Source: Symbiodinium natans (taxonomy: Eukaryota > Sar > Dinophyceae > Suessiales > Symbiodiniaceae). Taken from it: a stretch of 64,000 bases of DNA. Below, in pieces: positions 45,134-54,282 of this stretch (its first letter is position 1; every line of letters begins with the position of its first letter). The notes beneath the pieces were generated by a model. That model was not told where the DNA came from. It ran no database searches and saw only the letters and a program-made list of their open reading frames with translations. Location of the stretch: NCBI GenBank assembly GCA_905221605.1, contig CAJNDS010000542.1, forward strand, positions 51,001 to 115,000. The letters run 5' to 3'. Made by a program: the position numbers and the translations under genes.

Positions 45134-46084
45134 GCCCATTTTGGGAGATAATACCACCAGTCAACCCATTAGACGATTATTCCTATACTCCCCCCTACAC
45201 CTCACCAACTATATTTTTTTCCGAGTTGAGCGAACTAGTGCGAACCACCTCCTTGGTGTTTGGGTTGTGAAAAACCGTGCCTCTGTACTGGCACATCTGA
45301 TGGCCCTCTTGGCCCTATGGTACAGGGGAGGAATATCACCTCCTCCTAAGCTATCATCCTCTTTGGGATGCTACCAGAGGTTGATGCCTCATGAGAGGAT
45401 TGAACCTCCTGGCAAAACATTCCTCAAGGTTTCTGGTGCACTGTGTGCAAACTGTGAGAGGAAATCGGCCAGGGGTGTGTTCTCTGGCAGCGAGGATGAA
45501 CCTCGACTCCATCATCCTCGTTGGGATGCTACCAGAGGGTGATACCTCATGAGAGGATTAAACCTCCTGACAAAAAGTTCCCTCAAGGCCGCTGGTGCAC
45601 CTGGCGCAGGCTGTTAGAGGGGATCGGTCAGGGGTGGTTTCTCTGGTAGCGAGGATGACCTTCACTTTATCCTCACTGGGAGGATGCAACCTCCTAGGTT
45701 GCTTCAGCTGCCGGTGCCTTCAGGGATTTTGCACAGGGGGTCTGCTACAACTTGGGCTGTCCCTTGCACCTGCTGAAAGAGGCTGCGGATGGCATTGGTT
45801 GGCTCGGGCTTAAACTGCGCCTTGCACCTGGGGTCCTTTTTAAAACTGCATGCAGCTGAAAGTTTTTCACCAACTATATCACCACTACTACCCCAATACC
45901 AAAAAAGCCAATACCAGTATAGGAATACCCGATTACCTCATCCATATAAGAGGATTATTCCTATACTCCCTACTCCACACCACCCAATATATCACTACTA
46001 CTACCCCATTACCAATACCAGTCTAGGGATAACCAATTACCCCATCTATATTCCCTAAGGTGGTATTGTCATCCCAAAAGGAGC
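45134..46084 (+). repeat. Left inverted repeat, interrupted
   Basis: Without the insertion it is about 285 bp and matches the reverse complement of 53,207-53,482 along its whole length, with small indels. Its own two ends are inverted copies of each other (GCCCATTTTGGGAGATAATA outside; its complement-like GGTGGTATTGTCATCCCAAA inside). Confidence 0.85.
45215..45879. mobile_element. 665-bp insertion with 13-bp target duplication
   Basis: TCACCAACTATAT is present at 45,202-45,214 and again at 45,867-45,879; the right inverted repeat has only one copy at this place. The inserted DNA holds a tandem repeat with period 158 (copies from 45,353 and 45,511, and a partial third from about 45,669) with ATCATCCT...GGGATGCTACCAGAGG motifs. 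It encodes nothing recognisable. Confidence 0.75.
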
Positions 46085-46404
46085 ACGGCTAGGTTTGTTC
46101 GTTTATGGTTAACATTTGCCGCGCTGGGTGACACCGCGCACCTCACCATCACAGTATGCCGCCCAAAATATCCACTACACTTCACTTTAAAGGCTGTGGG
46201 TTGGAGTGCTGGCAACGCTCTACAGAGAACCATAATTGAGCTTTTGCCGCCGTGCCAGCTTTTGTTCACGTCAACAAGAAAACGTTTTCTACTTCATTTT
46301 AATCACCTTGCATACTTCAAGCTGTATCTTCTCGATTTGAGCATGCAGTCCACACAGACTGGGACCAGGTTTTGCCATTTGCCATGTCGCTGCCATGAAG
46401 CGTA

Positions 46405-46635
46405 ATGCGAAAAAACATCCGCCTCTGGCTGTCAGCTCTTCCTTTTGTGTGGTTTCTGGCGTGCTGGGCTCCAGCAGCCTTTGTAAGACATGTCATTCCA
46501 CATCGTCGAGACTTTGTCCGGATGGCTGCAAGTGAAACACAGTGGTGGTGTCAGCCTGGTGGACTCAATCGCAAGTCGCAAGACTGTTTTCAAGAAAACA
46601 TGCAAGCGGATGCAGTTCCCTTGCGGAAGGACTAG
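46405..46635 (+). CDS. Small ORF with signal-peptide-like start
   Basis: A 76-residue frame begins MRKNIRLWLSALPFVWFLAC, a basic start with a hydrophobic core like a signal peptide. It is followed by AFVRHVIPHRRDFVRMAA, which resembles the Phe-led, Arg-rich start of dinoflagellate plastid transit peptides. It stops before the NTPase frame that begins at about 46,654 in another frame. It could be the N-terminus of that gene separated by a frameshift or small intron, or a chance ORF. Confidence 0.3.
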   Translation: MRKNIRLWLSALPFVWFLACWAPAAFVRHVIPHRRDFVRMAASETQWWCQPGGLNRKSQDCFQENMQADAVPLRKD

Positions 46636-46653
46636 GATACATACACAGCATCC

Positions 46654-47501
46654 TTGCCTGTGAGGGAGCGCGGGATTTCGAAACCGTTGAAGTTGTACCA
46701 GCTCCTGTTTTACGTCAGGGACTCTGACTTGGACGCTTTTGCGGCAAGACTAGCTGCAGACGAGCAACGACCAACAGTTGCATACATCGCAGCAGCCTCC
46801 CATTCCGGAAAGTCTGCTTCAGTGCTGGTGGGCTTCCTTCGTGCCATGGAGCAAAACACTGTGGACGGGCAGCGCTCCATGAATTTCAGTCATTACCTGT
46901 ACGTGCCCTTTGCGAACAACGGCGGGAACTTCCATGATTCTATAGACGAGGATCAGCTGGAGAAAGCATGTGGCAAGAGCACCAAGCTGCGTGAAGCCGT
47001 GGGGGCGTCTTACATGAGGGATTGCTTCAAAGCACAAGCCTTTGACAGTAACTATGTCGACGAGTGGCACTTGCCGAACGTCACACCGAGCTTCAAAGCA
47101 ACGCAGAGGCCGCTCCAAAAGGACGTCTCCGCCTTCATGCAGCGCAACCCAAGTGGCACGCTGTCGTAGATGAGCACCGGTGTATGTCTCCAGACCCACA
47201 CTTCCGAAAAGGTGCCACGAGGGTACTTGCAGAGCTTCCTGGTGTCAAGGCGTTGGCGACTTACACCGACATACCACCCCTGCCCCATCAGAAGTCCTCC
47301 GACACCTGCAGACGACCGATCGCGTGTTTGCTTCCAGACGTGGGGACAATCATGAAGGGGCGCCTGCCCATGCAGGGCATCGTGGAGAATGAGGCTATTC
47401 AGCTTCGGGTGGCAACATTGCGCGTCACACTCGGGCTTGCTTGCAGAAACTCCTCCTTGCCGGTTTGCGCTTTGAATCCAGTGAGATTGACGAGTTCTTG
47501 A
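46654..47501 (+). pseudogene. CRN/RHS-like P-loop NTPase, broken by a frameshift
   Basis: The first frame (46,654-47,169) contains a Walker A box in YIAAASHSGKS, followed by MNFSHYLYVPFANN, typical of the second strand in this NTPase class. It ends ...FMQRNPSGTLS with a stop. The second frame, overlapping it from 47,064, carries the Walker B-like WHAVVDEHR and then FRKGATRVLAELPGVKALAT and CRRPIACLLPD. The switch point is near 47,146-47,155. P-loop NTPases of the CRN/RHS type are expanded in dinoflagellates and have been linked to transposons. The effector or nuclease part is not seen. The class assignment is from memory of motif layout; another STAND-like NTPase is possible. Confidence 0.5.
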
Positions 47502-48073
47502 AGTGAAATTGAAGCGTGTCTGCTTTTTAGGCTAGTCCTCGCAAGAGGGGGCGGAGGCTGGCTTCTTGCGTTTGTTTTTTAATTATGTTTTTTGTTTATA
47601 TTTATTTTTGGAGGGGCGGAAAGGGGGTGGGTGGAGGGATATGGGGATTCGGTTCGATGGTTGCTGCGTGTCTTTCTCGATTGGCGGAAGGACCAGCGAC
47701 ATCCGCCGGCTTGCCTGCGCCAGGTGCCTCCACCGGACCATGAGAGGCTGCTTGGGGTTTAGTCTTTGTCCGTACTTGCTCGTTTTTTGTCTGCTGTCGC
47801 TTGTTCTTCTGTTCCATTTTTGAAGGACAGCCACAGCGCTCTGATAGGTGTGAAAACCCTCGCCATGTCAATGCGACGTTTTGACCTAAGGCATTGTCCG
47901 TATTAGGCTTGAACGATGCAACAGCTCACGCTGATGCTCTGAGGCATCCAGACCAGCATGGCCATCTACCGTGGTGAGCTTGACATGTGGCAGGCCATGT
48001 CGCTTCACTCTTCGCAGTCCTCTGGAGCAAAATCCAACAGTTAGTTGGTCTAAGACTCACCTGAGGAGCTGTA
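47502..48073. other. Spacer between NTPase and helicase fragments
   Basis: A T-rich patch at 47,570-47,612. A + frame at 47,700-47,823 ends in a hydrophobic run but has no family features. Nothing else is seen. Confidence 0.35.
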
Positions 48074-48993
48074 TTGGTACAATTCTGCATATCTGGGTTG
48101 AGCTCCCAAAGCAACGGTGGCTTGCTTTTGCTCCAGGCCCAGGAGGACTCCCGTACTGGCGGAGATGCGTATGAGGACCGGCTCCGTGATCATTTGCAGG
48201 GCTGGATCGACGCGGAGCCGGTCTATGGTGAGCAATGGACACTGCATCTGTTGGCGGGCATCCTTGATACCTTGCCTTTGACTTTCGTGCTTGGCCAGGA
48301 GGGCGCCCGCCCTCCTGCGCTGTGGCACGCAGATAAGCTCCATTTGCCATCACATGCTGTAAGGCTCGACCAGGACCCTCGGAACAGAGCAATGGTATTT
48401 GTGCTAGCAGCAGGGCCGGCATTCCTTGCTAGTCTCTGTGATACCTTCTGGGGCGCTGACGGGCACCTGGCTGCACTCCTCGGCACATGTGCCTATGGAC
48501 TGAGTGCAAACCGCTCCTCGGTCTTCGTCACAGGAGCGCCAGGCAGTGGAAAAACCCGCTCATGTGCCTTCATGGGAATCTTGGTGGCATGCCTCACCGG
48601 TAAGCTCACCCTTTACACGGCTCACGGTAATGAGTCGGTGCGGGCTTATGTGGAGGCTGCGGACAGGCTGACCGCGGAGAGCCACAGCCTCGTCCGGAGC
48701 CGTATTGTGCGAGTCCCGGCCAGCAAGGACACGCGTAAGCTCCCATTTGATGCTCATGACGCAGGGAGTGGGACGGAGTTGCTTGAGAAGAAGACTTGTG
48801 GCCTCAATGCTATCCCATCGACACTCTTCACACCGGCAACCTTGCCGGAGGCCTTGACACGACAAATACAGCATGGTCCGGGGACCTGGAAAAAAGGCCA
48901 AGGTGAGATGCCCCCTTAGGGCAAACCCACGGTGCACATAGGCGCTGACGAGCCTGCATTTGCTGCCAGGTCCATGCTTGAGCCCATCCTATA
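48074..48993 (+). CDS. UPF1-like (SF1) helicase fragment
   Basis: An open frame of 281 codons (to 48,919) carries VFVTGAPGSGKTRSCAFMG, a full Walker A box. It then reads LTLYTAHGNESVRAYVEAAD, the motif Ia region that in UPF1/DNA2/NAM7-like helicases reads 'TAPTNxAVD', and RSRIVRVPA, the following 'xxRVG' strand. The frame stops at TAG 48,917. Six codons of sequence later, the same frame reads KPTVHIGADEPAFAARSM, a Walker B/DE box. Motifs III-VI were not recognised downstream, so it is probably a truncated or spliced copy. GC content matches host DNA, not the AT-rich island to the right. Confidence 0.55.
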
Positions 48994-50953
48994 GCCTAGG
49001 CAGGCAGAAACGGTTATGCAGGCGGCACCCACAAGCCCAAAACGCTCTTACGCAGCTCAAAGCCTGATACCCACAATACTTGTTACCTCTGGCCCAAAAA
49101 CCCTCTTAAACGCCCTGCCCAGCGCCCCTGCCAAAGCATCCCTTCTAGCCTTGCGCAAGCCAGTCTAGCTCGCTTCTTCCAGGCATCGCTTTTGCGGATG
49201 CGCAACACGCAAAAGGCCTGCCCATTGTCATTCAGGATCAATCCTTTTGGAATATAGGCTATTGCCGCCTTGCACAGGATCTTCCCGGATGTGCAGGACC
49301 TTAGCGCATGGACCCTAGCTATGACATGGCCTTTTTAGCGCCACAGCTTTTTGCGCGAGAATCCCAGCCATGAGTGCCGAGTGTGCTGTGACGGAGGTTG
49401 TGACCTTCGAATGCAAGGTGTTGAACGCCCTTGCCCTAGGAATTGTAGGGATGGCCATGTGCCAAGCAGATCGGCGAACACTCAGCACACATGGTGAGAC
49501 GTTCGTGCAGCGAGCCTTTGATGAGTTGCCTTACTTGGCAGCTGTCTGTCATGACAATGTTGTCCGGGGAGCAGGAGGGCATGGGGGGCGGGGTACCAGG
49601 AGAGGTACTGTTCCAACATTCCTGAGAAACGCTGCCGGGGAGGAGCGGATGCGGGTGAAAATTGGAGTTCGACTTACCGACAAAATCATGGTTTGCCCAG
49701 ACACTGTGAAAATGACCAAACTGCGAAAATCTCCACCCAAGCCTCAGCCAAAGATAAAACTACCTTTGTTGCTCAGTGTCAGCTTCAATTTTTGACGCTT
49801 TGCGCCAGTCCTCAGGTCAGCTTTGAAAGCACAGCCATGCAGCAGGCCTTGGTTGCCTGTTTTGGGTTGCCAAAGCTGGAGTTTGTAGGCTTCGAAACAG
49901 CCAGGCAAACACCGAGATACGGGCTGCAGCTTTGCGGCAGGCCCTGTCTGGCTTGCTGAGACTTTCAAACTGTTTCCTGAGACCATGGCTCATCCTGACT
50001 TACAACGCCAGGAGAATGAGCAGCTACGTGAGCAGCTTGAGGCAGCGCAGGTTTTTGGGACCGCGGGTTTCGGCTGAAAGCATCTGTTGCGATAAATAGG
50101 TTATACTCGTATCAGATTCAAGATGTCGGGCACAGGACGCCGCTTCCGACATCGTGCCATGTGACCTGCTAGCCTGGGCCCAGTTGTGCTCTGATTGATC
50201 CGTTGTTGCGCTCCTGCTTTGGTATGAAAGCCGAGGCAAGAGCCTTGGAGAGGCTGAGAGCTGAGACGGGCTAGTGAGAGAGGGTCACTAGCTGTGGGTA
50301 CCATATGAGCAACGGCAACGGCACGTTTTCCATCTCTGCAAACATCAGCTGTTCCTGGAAGTTGCGCGCTTAATTTGCCCAAAAAGAGATCAGTGTTTTG
50401 GTGTGTCAATGCAGCCTTTCACCGATGCTCGTATGAAGATTTGAAGAGCGCTTTGCTGCGAAAGATCAAGACTCTGTTGCACGAAATCGTCCCAATATGT
50501 TGCTTCGCAACATCGAGCTGGCGGAAGCTCGTGCAAAGGCACGAGCCAATCCAAAGGCGCATGCCAAGGCCAAGGCCCAGGCTAAGGCCAAGGCGAAATT
50601 TTACATGGCTCTTCCAAGAAGACGCCCAAAGGAGGACGAAGACCATCACGACCCGGATGCCAGGGGCTCCGGGGAGTGAATAATTTTGTGTTTGTGTTTT
50701 TTCTATCTACATAACACATGGTCGCTTCTTACATAGCATAAATACACTATCTATGTACGTCCTCCTTCGTTTCACACACATACGCAGGGCTGCCTTTAGT
50801 GGCGCCGTTGAAGAGTGTGTTGGCGCCATCTTGATATCCTTTTATATACATATGTATGCATTCACGTATGCAGATATATATATATATACATATACATGTG
50901 CATATACATATACATGTACATATACATATACATATACATATACATACACATAC

Positions 50954-50984
<31 letters not shown>

Positions 50985-51060
50985 TTTTTCTATCTCTATC
51001 AGCGCCTTTTTTTGTGAACCATTTGAAGTGTTCACCTGTACTGTCTGCATGCGTGTAAGC
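48994..51060. other. GC-rich remainder with two unassigned ORFs and microsatellite
   Basis: A + frame at 49,370-49,795 starts MSAECAVTEVVTFECKVLNA; it could be a further exon of the helicase gene but no motif was recognised. A frame at 50,497-50,679 is an Ala-Lys repeat (ARAKARANPKAHAKAKAQAK), basic and possibly DNA-binding, ending in an acidic tail. An (ATACAT)n microsatellite covers 50,872-50,985. Confidence 0.4.
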
Positions 51061-51063
51061 ATC

Positions 51064-51118
51064 CTCAGGGCGAAGCCGTGACGGCGAACGAAGTTCGCCC
51101 TCAGGACGAAGTCGTGAC
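51064..51118. repeat. Imperfect direct repeat and hairpin at the edge of the AT-rich island
   Basis: TCAGGGCGAAGCCGTGAC (51,064) and TCAGGACGAAGTCGTGAC (51,100) flank the hairpin GGCGAAC-GAA-GTTCGCC (51,083-51,099). Base composition changes sharply just after it. Confidence 0.8.
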
Positions 51119-51163
51119 TAATTATATTATTACTTGAAATAATGAAATAATATTTTTAATCGC

Positions 51164-51721
51164 CTATTTCAAAGCGCTGTTCCAAATTAGTGTAAACATG
51201 TTATTCACATCCTTAGCATTTGTGTTTATATAAAAGAACGAGTAAGGTGCAAAATTCACCGCTTGTTGATACATGTCATTAAGTGTTCGCTTGTCTACGA
51301 GGGCGCTATTCTCTTCTAGGAAACTATTTGCCTCGTTCATGTTCTTCAGTCTGAATATGAAAAGTGCTGAGGCATTAAGTCTTATTATAGGTGCTAAGGC
51401 ATTATATTTTTGTGTTGATAAAATGCATGAGATGGCATTATGTCTTCCGCGTGTGAACAATCCATGCAAGATATTGGAGTAACTTACAAATTTAGGATCA
51501 TCGGCAAAGTCGTCCGCAACTATAAAAATACTGAATAATTCCTTTTGTTTGTTCTTCTTCTGGAAGTCTATTACCTTGTGTTGTGTTTCTATTATATGCT
51601 TTAATGCAATTGGATCGTATTCTTCATAATATACTTTTTCCTTTTCGGTATCAACTTTCATTGACTGCTCTCCATGTGTCATCCACATGCACACTAGGGC
51701 TAACAATGTATATTCTCTCAA
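51164..51721 (-). pseudogene. A32-like packaging ATPase, C-terminal part
   Basis: The frame reads 185 residues from a Met at 51,721. The Walker B strand is FSIFIVADDFADD, with paired Asp. Downstream lie SNILHGLFTRGRHNAISCIL, typical of the 'TRGRHxxISxxxxxQ' sensor region of FtsK/HerA-type viral packaging ATPases, and LNASALFIFRLKN. Its first 24 residues overlap the other piece in a different frame and are probably not real protein. Codon use is very AT-rich, unlike host genes. The enzyme class pumps DNA into capsids in polinton-like viruses, virophages and large DNA viruses. Confidence 0.7.
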
Positions 51722-51896
51722 CAGAACCTCGGTAAATCTTCAATATTAGATTTTGTGTTAAAACAAATTTACCACCTGTTGAAGAAGCAACACATAACAT
51801 TCTTGCTGGTAGACTTGGCATCATCTCGTATTTACTGTTCTTATAATTGTATTTGGGTACGTCTATAGGTTCTACTTTAGGAATATCTTCTAACAT
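51651..51896 (-). pseudogene. A32-like packaging ATPase, N-terminal part with altered P-loop
   Basis: An 81-residue frame begins MLEDIPKVEPIDVPKYNYKN. It has PARMLCVASSTGGKFVL where the Walker A box should be; the conserved Lys is there but the following Ser/Thr is Phe. RIYIVSPSVHVDDTW is the characteristic next strand of polinton-like and virophage ATPases. It overlaps the C-terminal piece (51,164-51,721) by 71 bp in another frame, so the gene is split by a frameshift between Walker A and Walker B. Inactive if the reads are right. Confidence 0.7.
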
Positions 51897-52084
51897 GAAG
51901 ACTAGTTAGAAATTGTATCATTTATATATGTATGGATCGGTGTATAGAGGTAACAAATGAGATAGAGAAACTTGATGAAATAATAAAAACTCCAAGATAT
52001 AGAGTGTGTTGTCGTAGTTTGTTGGATTTTCTTAAGGCATTTTGTTTTTTTATATAAAAATGTTGAAAAATGTAAACAATATAA

Positions 52085-52489
52085 ATGAGCGATAAAAGCG
52101 ATGAAAGCTATAAGAAGAAAGGTTTTTTCATTAATTCTGAAGGTGTATCTTGTATCCCTTGTAGTTGTAAAAGACAATCTTATCATAAGGAAACAAAAAC
52201 AGCCAAAGAAAATAACATAATAACAACGAACATTGTGGGAGACAGGCGTAATATGAAATTTGGAGGACATGTATCACCCGATGAAAACCACATATTCGAA
52301 AATGATAATCAAGCAGGAAGTGTTGAAATATGTGATACTGGTTTTGGAACTCATGGTATAGCGCCCGAGGAATGCGAACAGAGAATAGAAATGACCGAGA
52401 CAGACATTGAATGTATTAAGAAAGACATAGAACGATTGGAAGTAGAGATTGAAGAGTTGAAGTTTAAAATTGATAAGAAAATTGTATAA
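52085..52489 (+). CDS. Hypothetical coiled-coil protein of the AT-rich island
   Basis: The frame is 134 residues, starting MSDKSDESYKKKGFFINSEG, with two near cysteines (CIPCSCK). It ends in a strong coiled coil (TDIECIKKDIERLEVEIEEL). It is divergently placed to the ATPase, about 190 bp away. No family recognised. Intact start and stop and an AT-biased codon use shared with the ATPase suggest a real gene of the element. Confidence 0.6.
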   Translation: MSDKSDESYKKKGFFINSEGVSCIPCSCKRQSYHKETKTAKENNIITTNIVGDRRNMKFGGHVSPDENHIFENDNQAGSVEICDTGFGTHGIAPEECEQRIEMTETDIECIKKDIERLEVEIEELKFKIDKKIV

Positions 52490-52499
52490 TAATATAAAT

Positions 52500-52697
52500 A
52501 TGGATTGTTTGTTTCCTAAGAAAGAAAACAAAGAAAATAAAGCAGATTGGCTGGTGGAAAGAAGAAATATCAGAATGTATAACGCCAGATCAAGTGCTAT
52601 TATAGATGAACTAGAGGATCATTATCATTATGAAGAATATAAGAAGCGATTTAAATTGTTGTTTGAGTTTTATCAGCTGGAAGAGTTGCTAAAATAA
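52500..52697 (+). CDS. Small hypothetical protein of the AT-rich island
   Basis: A 65-residue frame from the ATG at 52,500, ten bases after the previous stop. It reads MDCLFPKKENKENKADWLVE, then a charged helical part ending in FKLLFEFYQLEELLK. Close packing with the upstream ORF is virus-like. No family recognised. An in-frame ATA upstream makes an earlier start unlikely. Confidence 0.55.
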   Translation: MDCLFPKKENKENKADWLVERRNIRMYNARSSAIIDELEDHYHYEEYKKRFKLLFEFYQLEELLK

Positions 52698-52870
52698 TGT
52701 TGTAAAGAGTGATTTACTTATAGAATGACAGCGCCCACATACAGCATTTCTCCCATTTCCCCAGTGCGCCTTCCATAAGCATGTTAAAAGAACATGGTAA
52801 TGGTTAATTAGTTTGAAACAATGTTTGTCATAATTAACAAATTATGATAAATATTGTAAAATAAAATAAT

Positions 52871-53107
52871 ATGACAATATATGTTGATAAGATAACCATG
52901 GATTTTAATACTGAGCATTACCCTTCCCATTGTGATCGGCAATGTGTTAGATGTAAGAAGTTGAAGATTTTTGTGCATTTCAAAAGATATTATCATTGCA
53001 AAACGGGTAAGTATTTAATGCAGTATAGAACCACGGTTACTTGCTGTGAATGCCTTGATGGAATGAAAGCGTACAATGATAAACGGAAACGTGAGGTAAA
53101 AGCATAA
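52871..53107 (+). CDS. Small CxxC zinc-binding protein of the AT-rich island
   Basis: A 78-residue frame starting MTIYVDKITMDFNTEHYPSH. CDRQCVRCKK and CCECLDG give two CxxC pairs about 37 residues apart, with basic and aromatic residues between (FVHFKRYYHCKTGKY). This fits a zinc-ribbon or HNH-like zinc knuckle, though no nuclease residues are evident. A second Met at residue 10 could be the start. It lies 100 bp inside the right inverted repeat. Confidence 0.55.
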   Translation: MTIYVDKITMDFNTEHYPSHCDRQCVRCKKLKIFVHFKRYYHCKTGKYLMQYRTTVTCCECLDGMKAYNDKRKREVKA

Positions 53108-53206
53108 GTATAATGTAATCACATTTCATAAGAGCTTATGGAATGCAATTCTATTATGACTACAACCTTTGAAACCAAACCTAGTAAAATCTATGAGAGA
53201 ACCTCT

Positions 53207-53482
53207 GCCCATTTCGGGATGATAATACCACCTTAGGGAATATGGATGGGGTAATTGGTTATTCCTATACTGGTATTGGCAATGGGTAGTAGTAGTGATA
53301 TAGTTGGTGAGGTGTAGGGGGGAGTATAGGAATAATCCTCTTATATGGATGAGGTAATCGGTTATTCCTATACTGGTATTGCTAATGGGGCAGTAGTAGT
53401 GATATAGTTGGTGAGGTGTAGGGGGGAGTATAGGAATAATCGTCTAATGAGTTGACTGGTGGTATTATCACCCAAAATGGGC
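53207..53482 (-). repeat. Right inverted repeat
   Basis: 276 bp, the reverse complement of the left repeat. It contains a 103-bp internal tandem duplication (from 53,257 and 53,360, unit starting GGTTATTCCTATACTGG). Its two ends are themselves inverted copies of about 26 bp. Confidence 0.9.
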
Positions 53483-53788
53483 ACCTAACTAAATGAACCC
53501 TGCATAAACCCAAGCCCTAACGCCCCGGGTTGAGAGTTCAGGGCTCCTAGACGTTTTGAGAGTCTTGAGATACACCCCCACAGCCAAGAAGCCCCAAAAC
53601 CCTCTGTTGCGGAACATGGCTTTTGAAGGCCCGAGGCAAGCATAGGGACAACTTACACAGACCCCACACCAGAGATGATATAGATATATGTCTATTCATA
53701 TAGCCATGCGTAGAAAAACTCCCCGGTGTTCCCTTTGATAGGCTTGGGTCGGAACGCCCCGTGCTTTAGGATGGTGTTGCTCTTAGGT

Positions 53789-53830
53789 TGGGCTACATCT
53801 ACCGGCGGCGCTACGTGCAGCTACGGCAGG
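53789..53830 (+). CDS. IQ half-exon after the element (LGYIYRRRYVQLRQ)
   Basis: Acceptor TGCTCTTAG ends at 53,787-53,788; the exon begins with G completing a Trp codon and reads LGYIYRRRYVQLRQ. With the exon ending at 44,774 it gives a full IQ motif with correct spacing. Confidence 0.65.
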
Positions 53831-53974
53831 AGAAATTCCCCCCCCCCTCCCCCCTCCACCACCCCCCCTCGCCCCTCCATCCTCCGAAGAATCGAGAACA
53901 AGTATTCCTGTTTCTCTGTGAACACACGAAGGAATATTTATCTCTAGACACGGGGGAGACCGGCTTCGCACCAG

Positions 53975-54028
53975 CAGTAGTGATCCAGGCAGGTTTTGGC
54001 AAGGTTGGCCGGAGCGCCACTGCCAGCT
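53975..54028 (+). CDS. IQ-like exon (AVVIQAGFGKVGRSA)
   Basis: Acceptor TTCGCACCAG; the frame reads AVVIQAGFGKVGRSATA. The IQ pair and later Arg fit, the RG is shifted. Confidence 0.5.
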
Positions 54029-54282
54029 TCTTGACCCCGCGGATCACGTCCCCTGATCATTTGCTGTCCACAAAGGGTTAGCCGGGGGAGCGGCGTCTAA
54101 CGCTACGTGGTCCAACCCCAGAACAGCGTGCGATGTAGGTTTCAAGATATACGGCAGCAAAACCACAACCCTCGGTCTTCCATCTTCGCCAACCCACCTC
54201 CGTACCACGTCCAGCTTAGATGCTCGGGGGTTTCTTAAGGTCGGAGGGTTAAAGGTTTTACCGCTGAAGGATTCAAGTTAGA

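Larger units (their letters stand above)
45134..53482. mobile_element. 8.35-kb inverted-repeat-bounded element, polinton/virophage-like at its right end
   Basis: The outer ends are inverted copies beginning GCCCATTTTGGG. The left repeat covers 45,134-46,084 (interrupted by a 665-bp insertion) and the right repeat 53,207-53,482. Inside, 46.1-50.7 kb is GC-rich with NTPase and helicase fragments. From 51.1 to 53.2 kb the DNA is AT-rich and densely packed with ORFs, including a split packaging ATPase of the A32-like FtsK/HerA class. Such an ATPase, terminal inverted repeats and a size under 20 kb are features of polinton-like viruses, virophages and Mavericks. Not seen: capsid genes, protein-primed DNA polymerase, integrase or protease. 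No clear target-site duplication flanks it. It sits in an intron of the IQ gene. It may instead be two separate MITE-like repeats with unrelated DNA between them. Confidence 0.6.

Noticed and set aside
45134-53482. Target-site duplication of the large element
   Set aside because: The flanks (AGAACCCTT and ACCTAACTA) do not match; a duplication may have decayed in the heptamer-rich flank.
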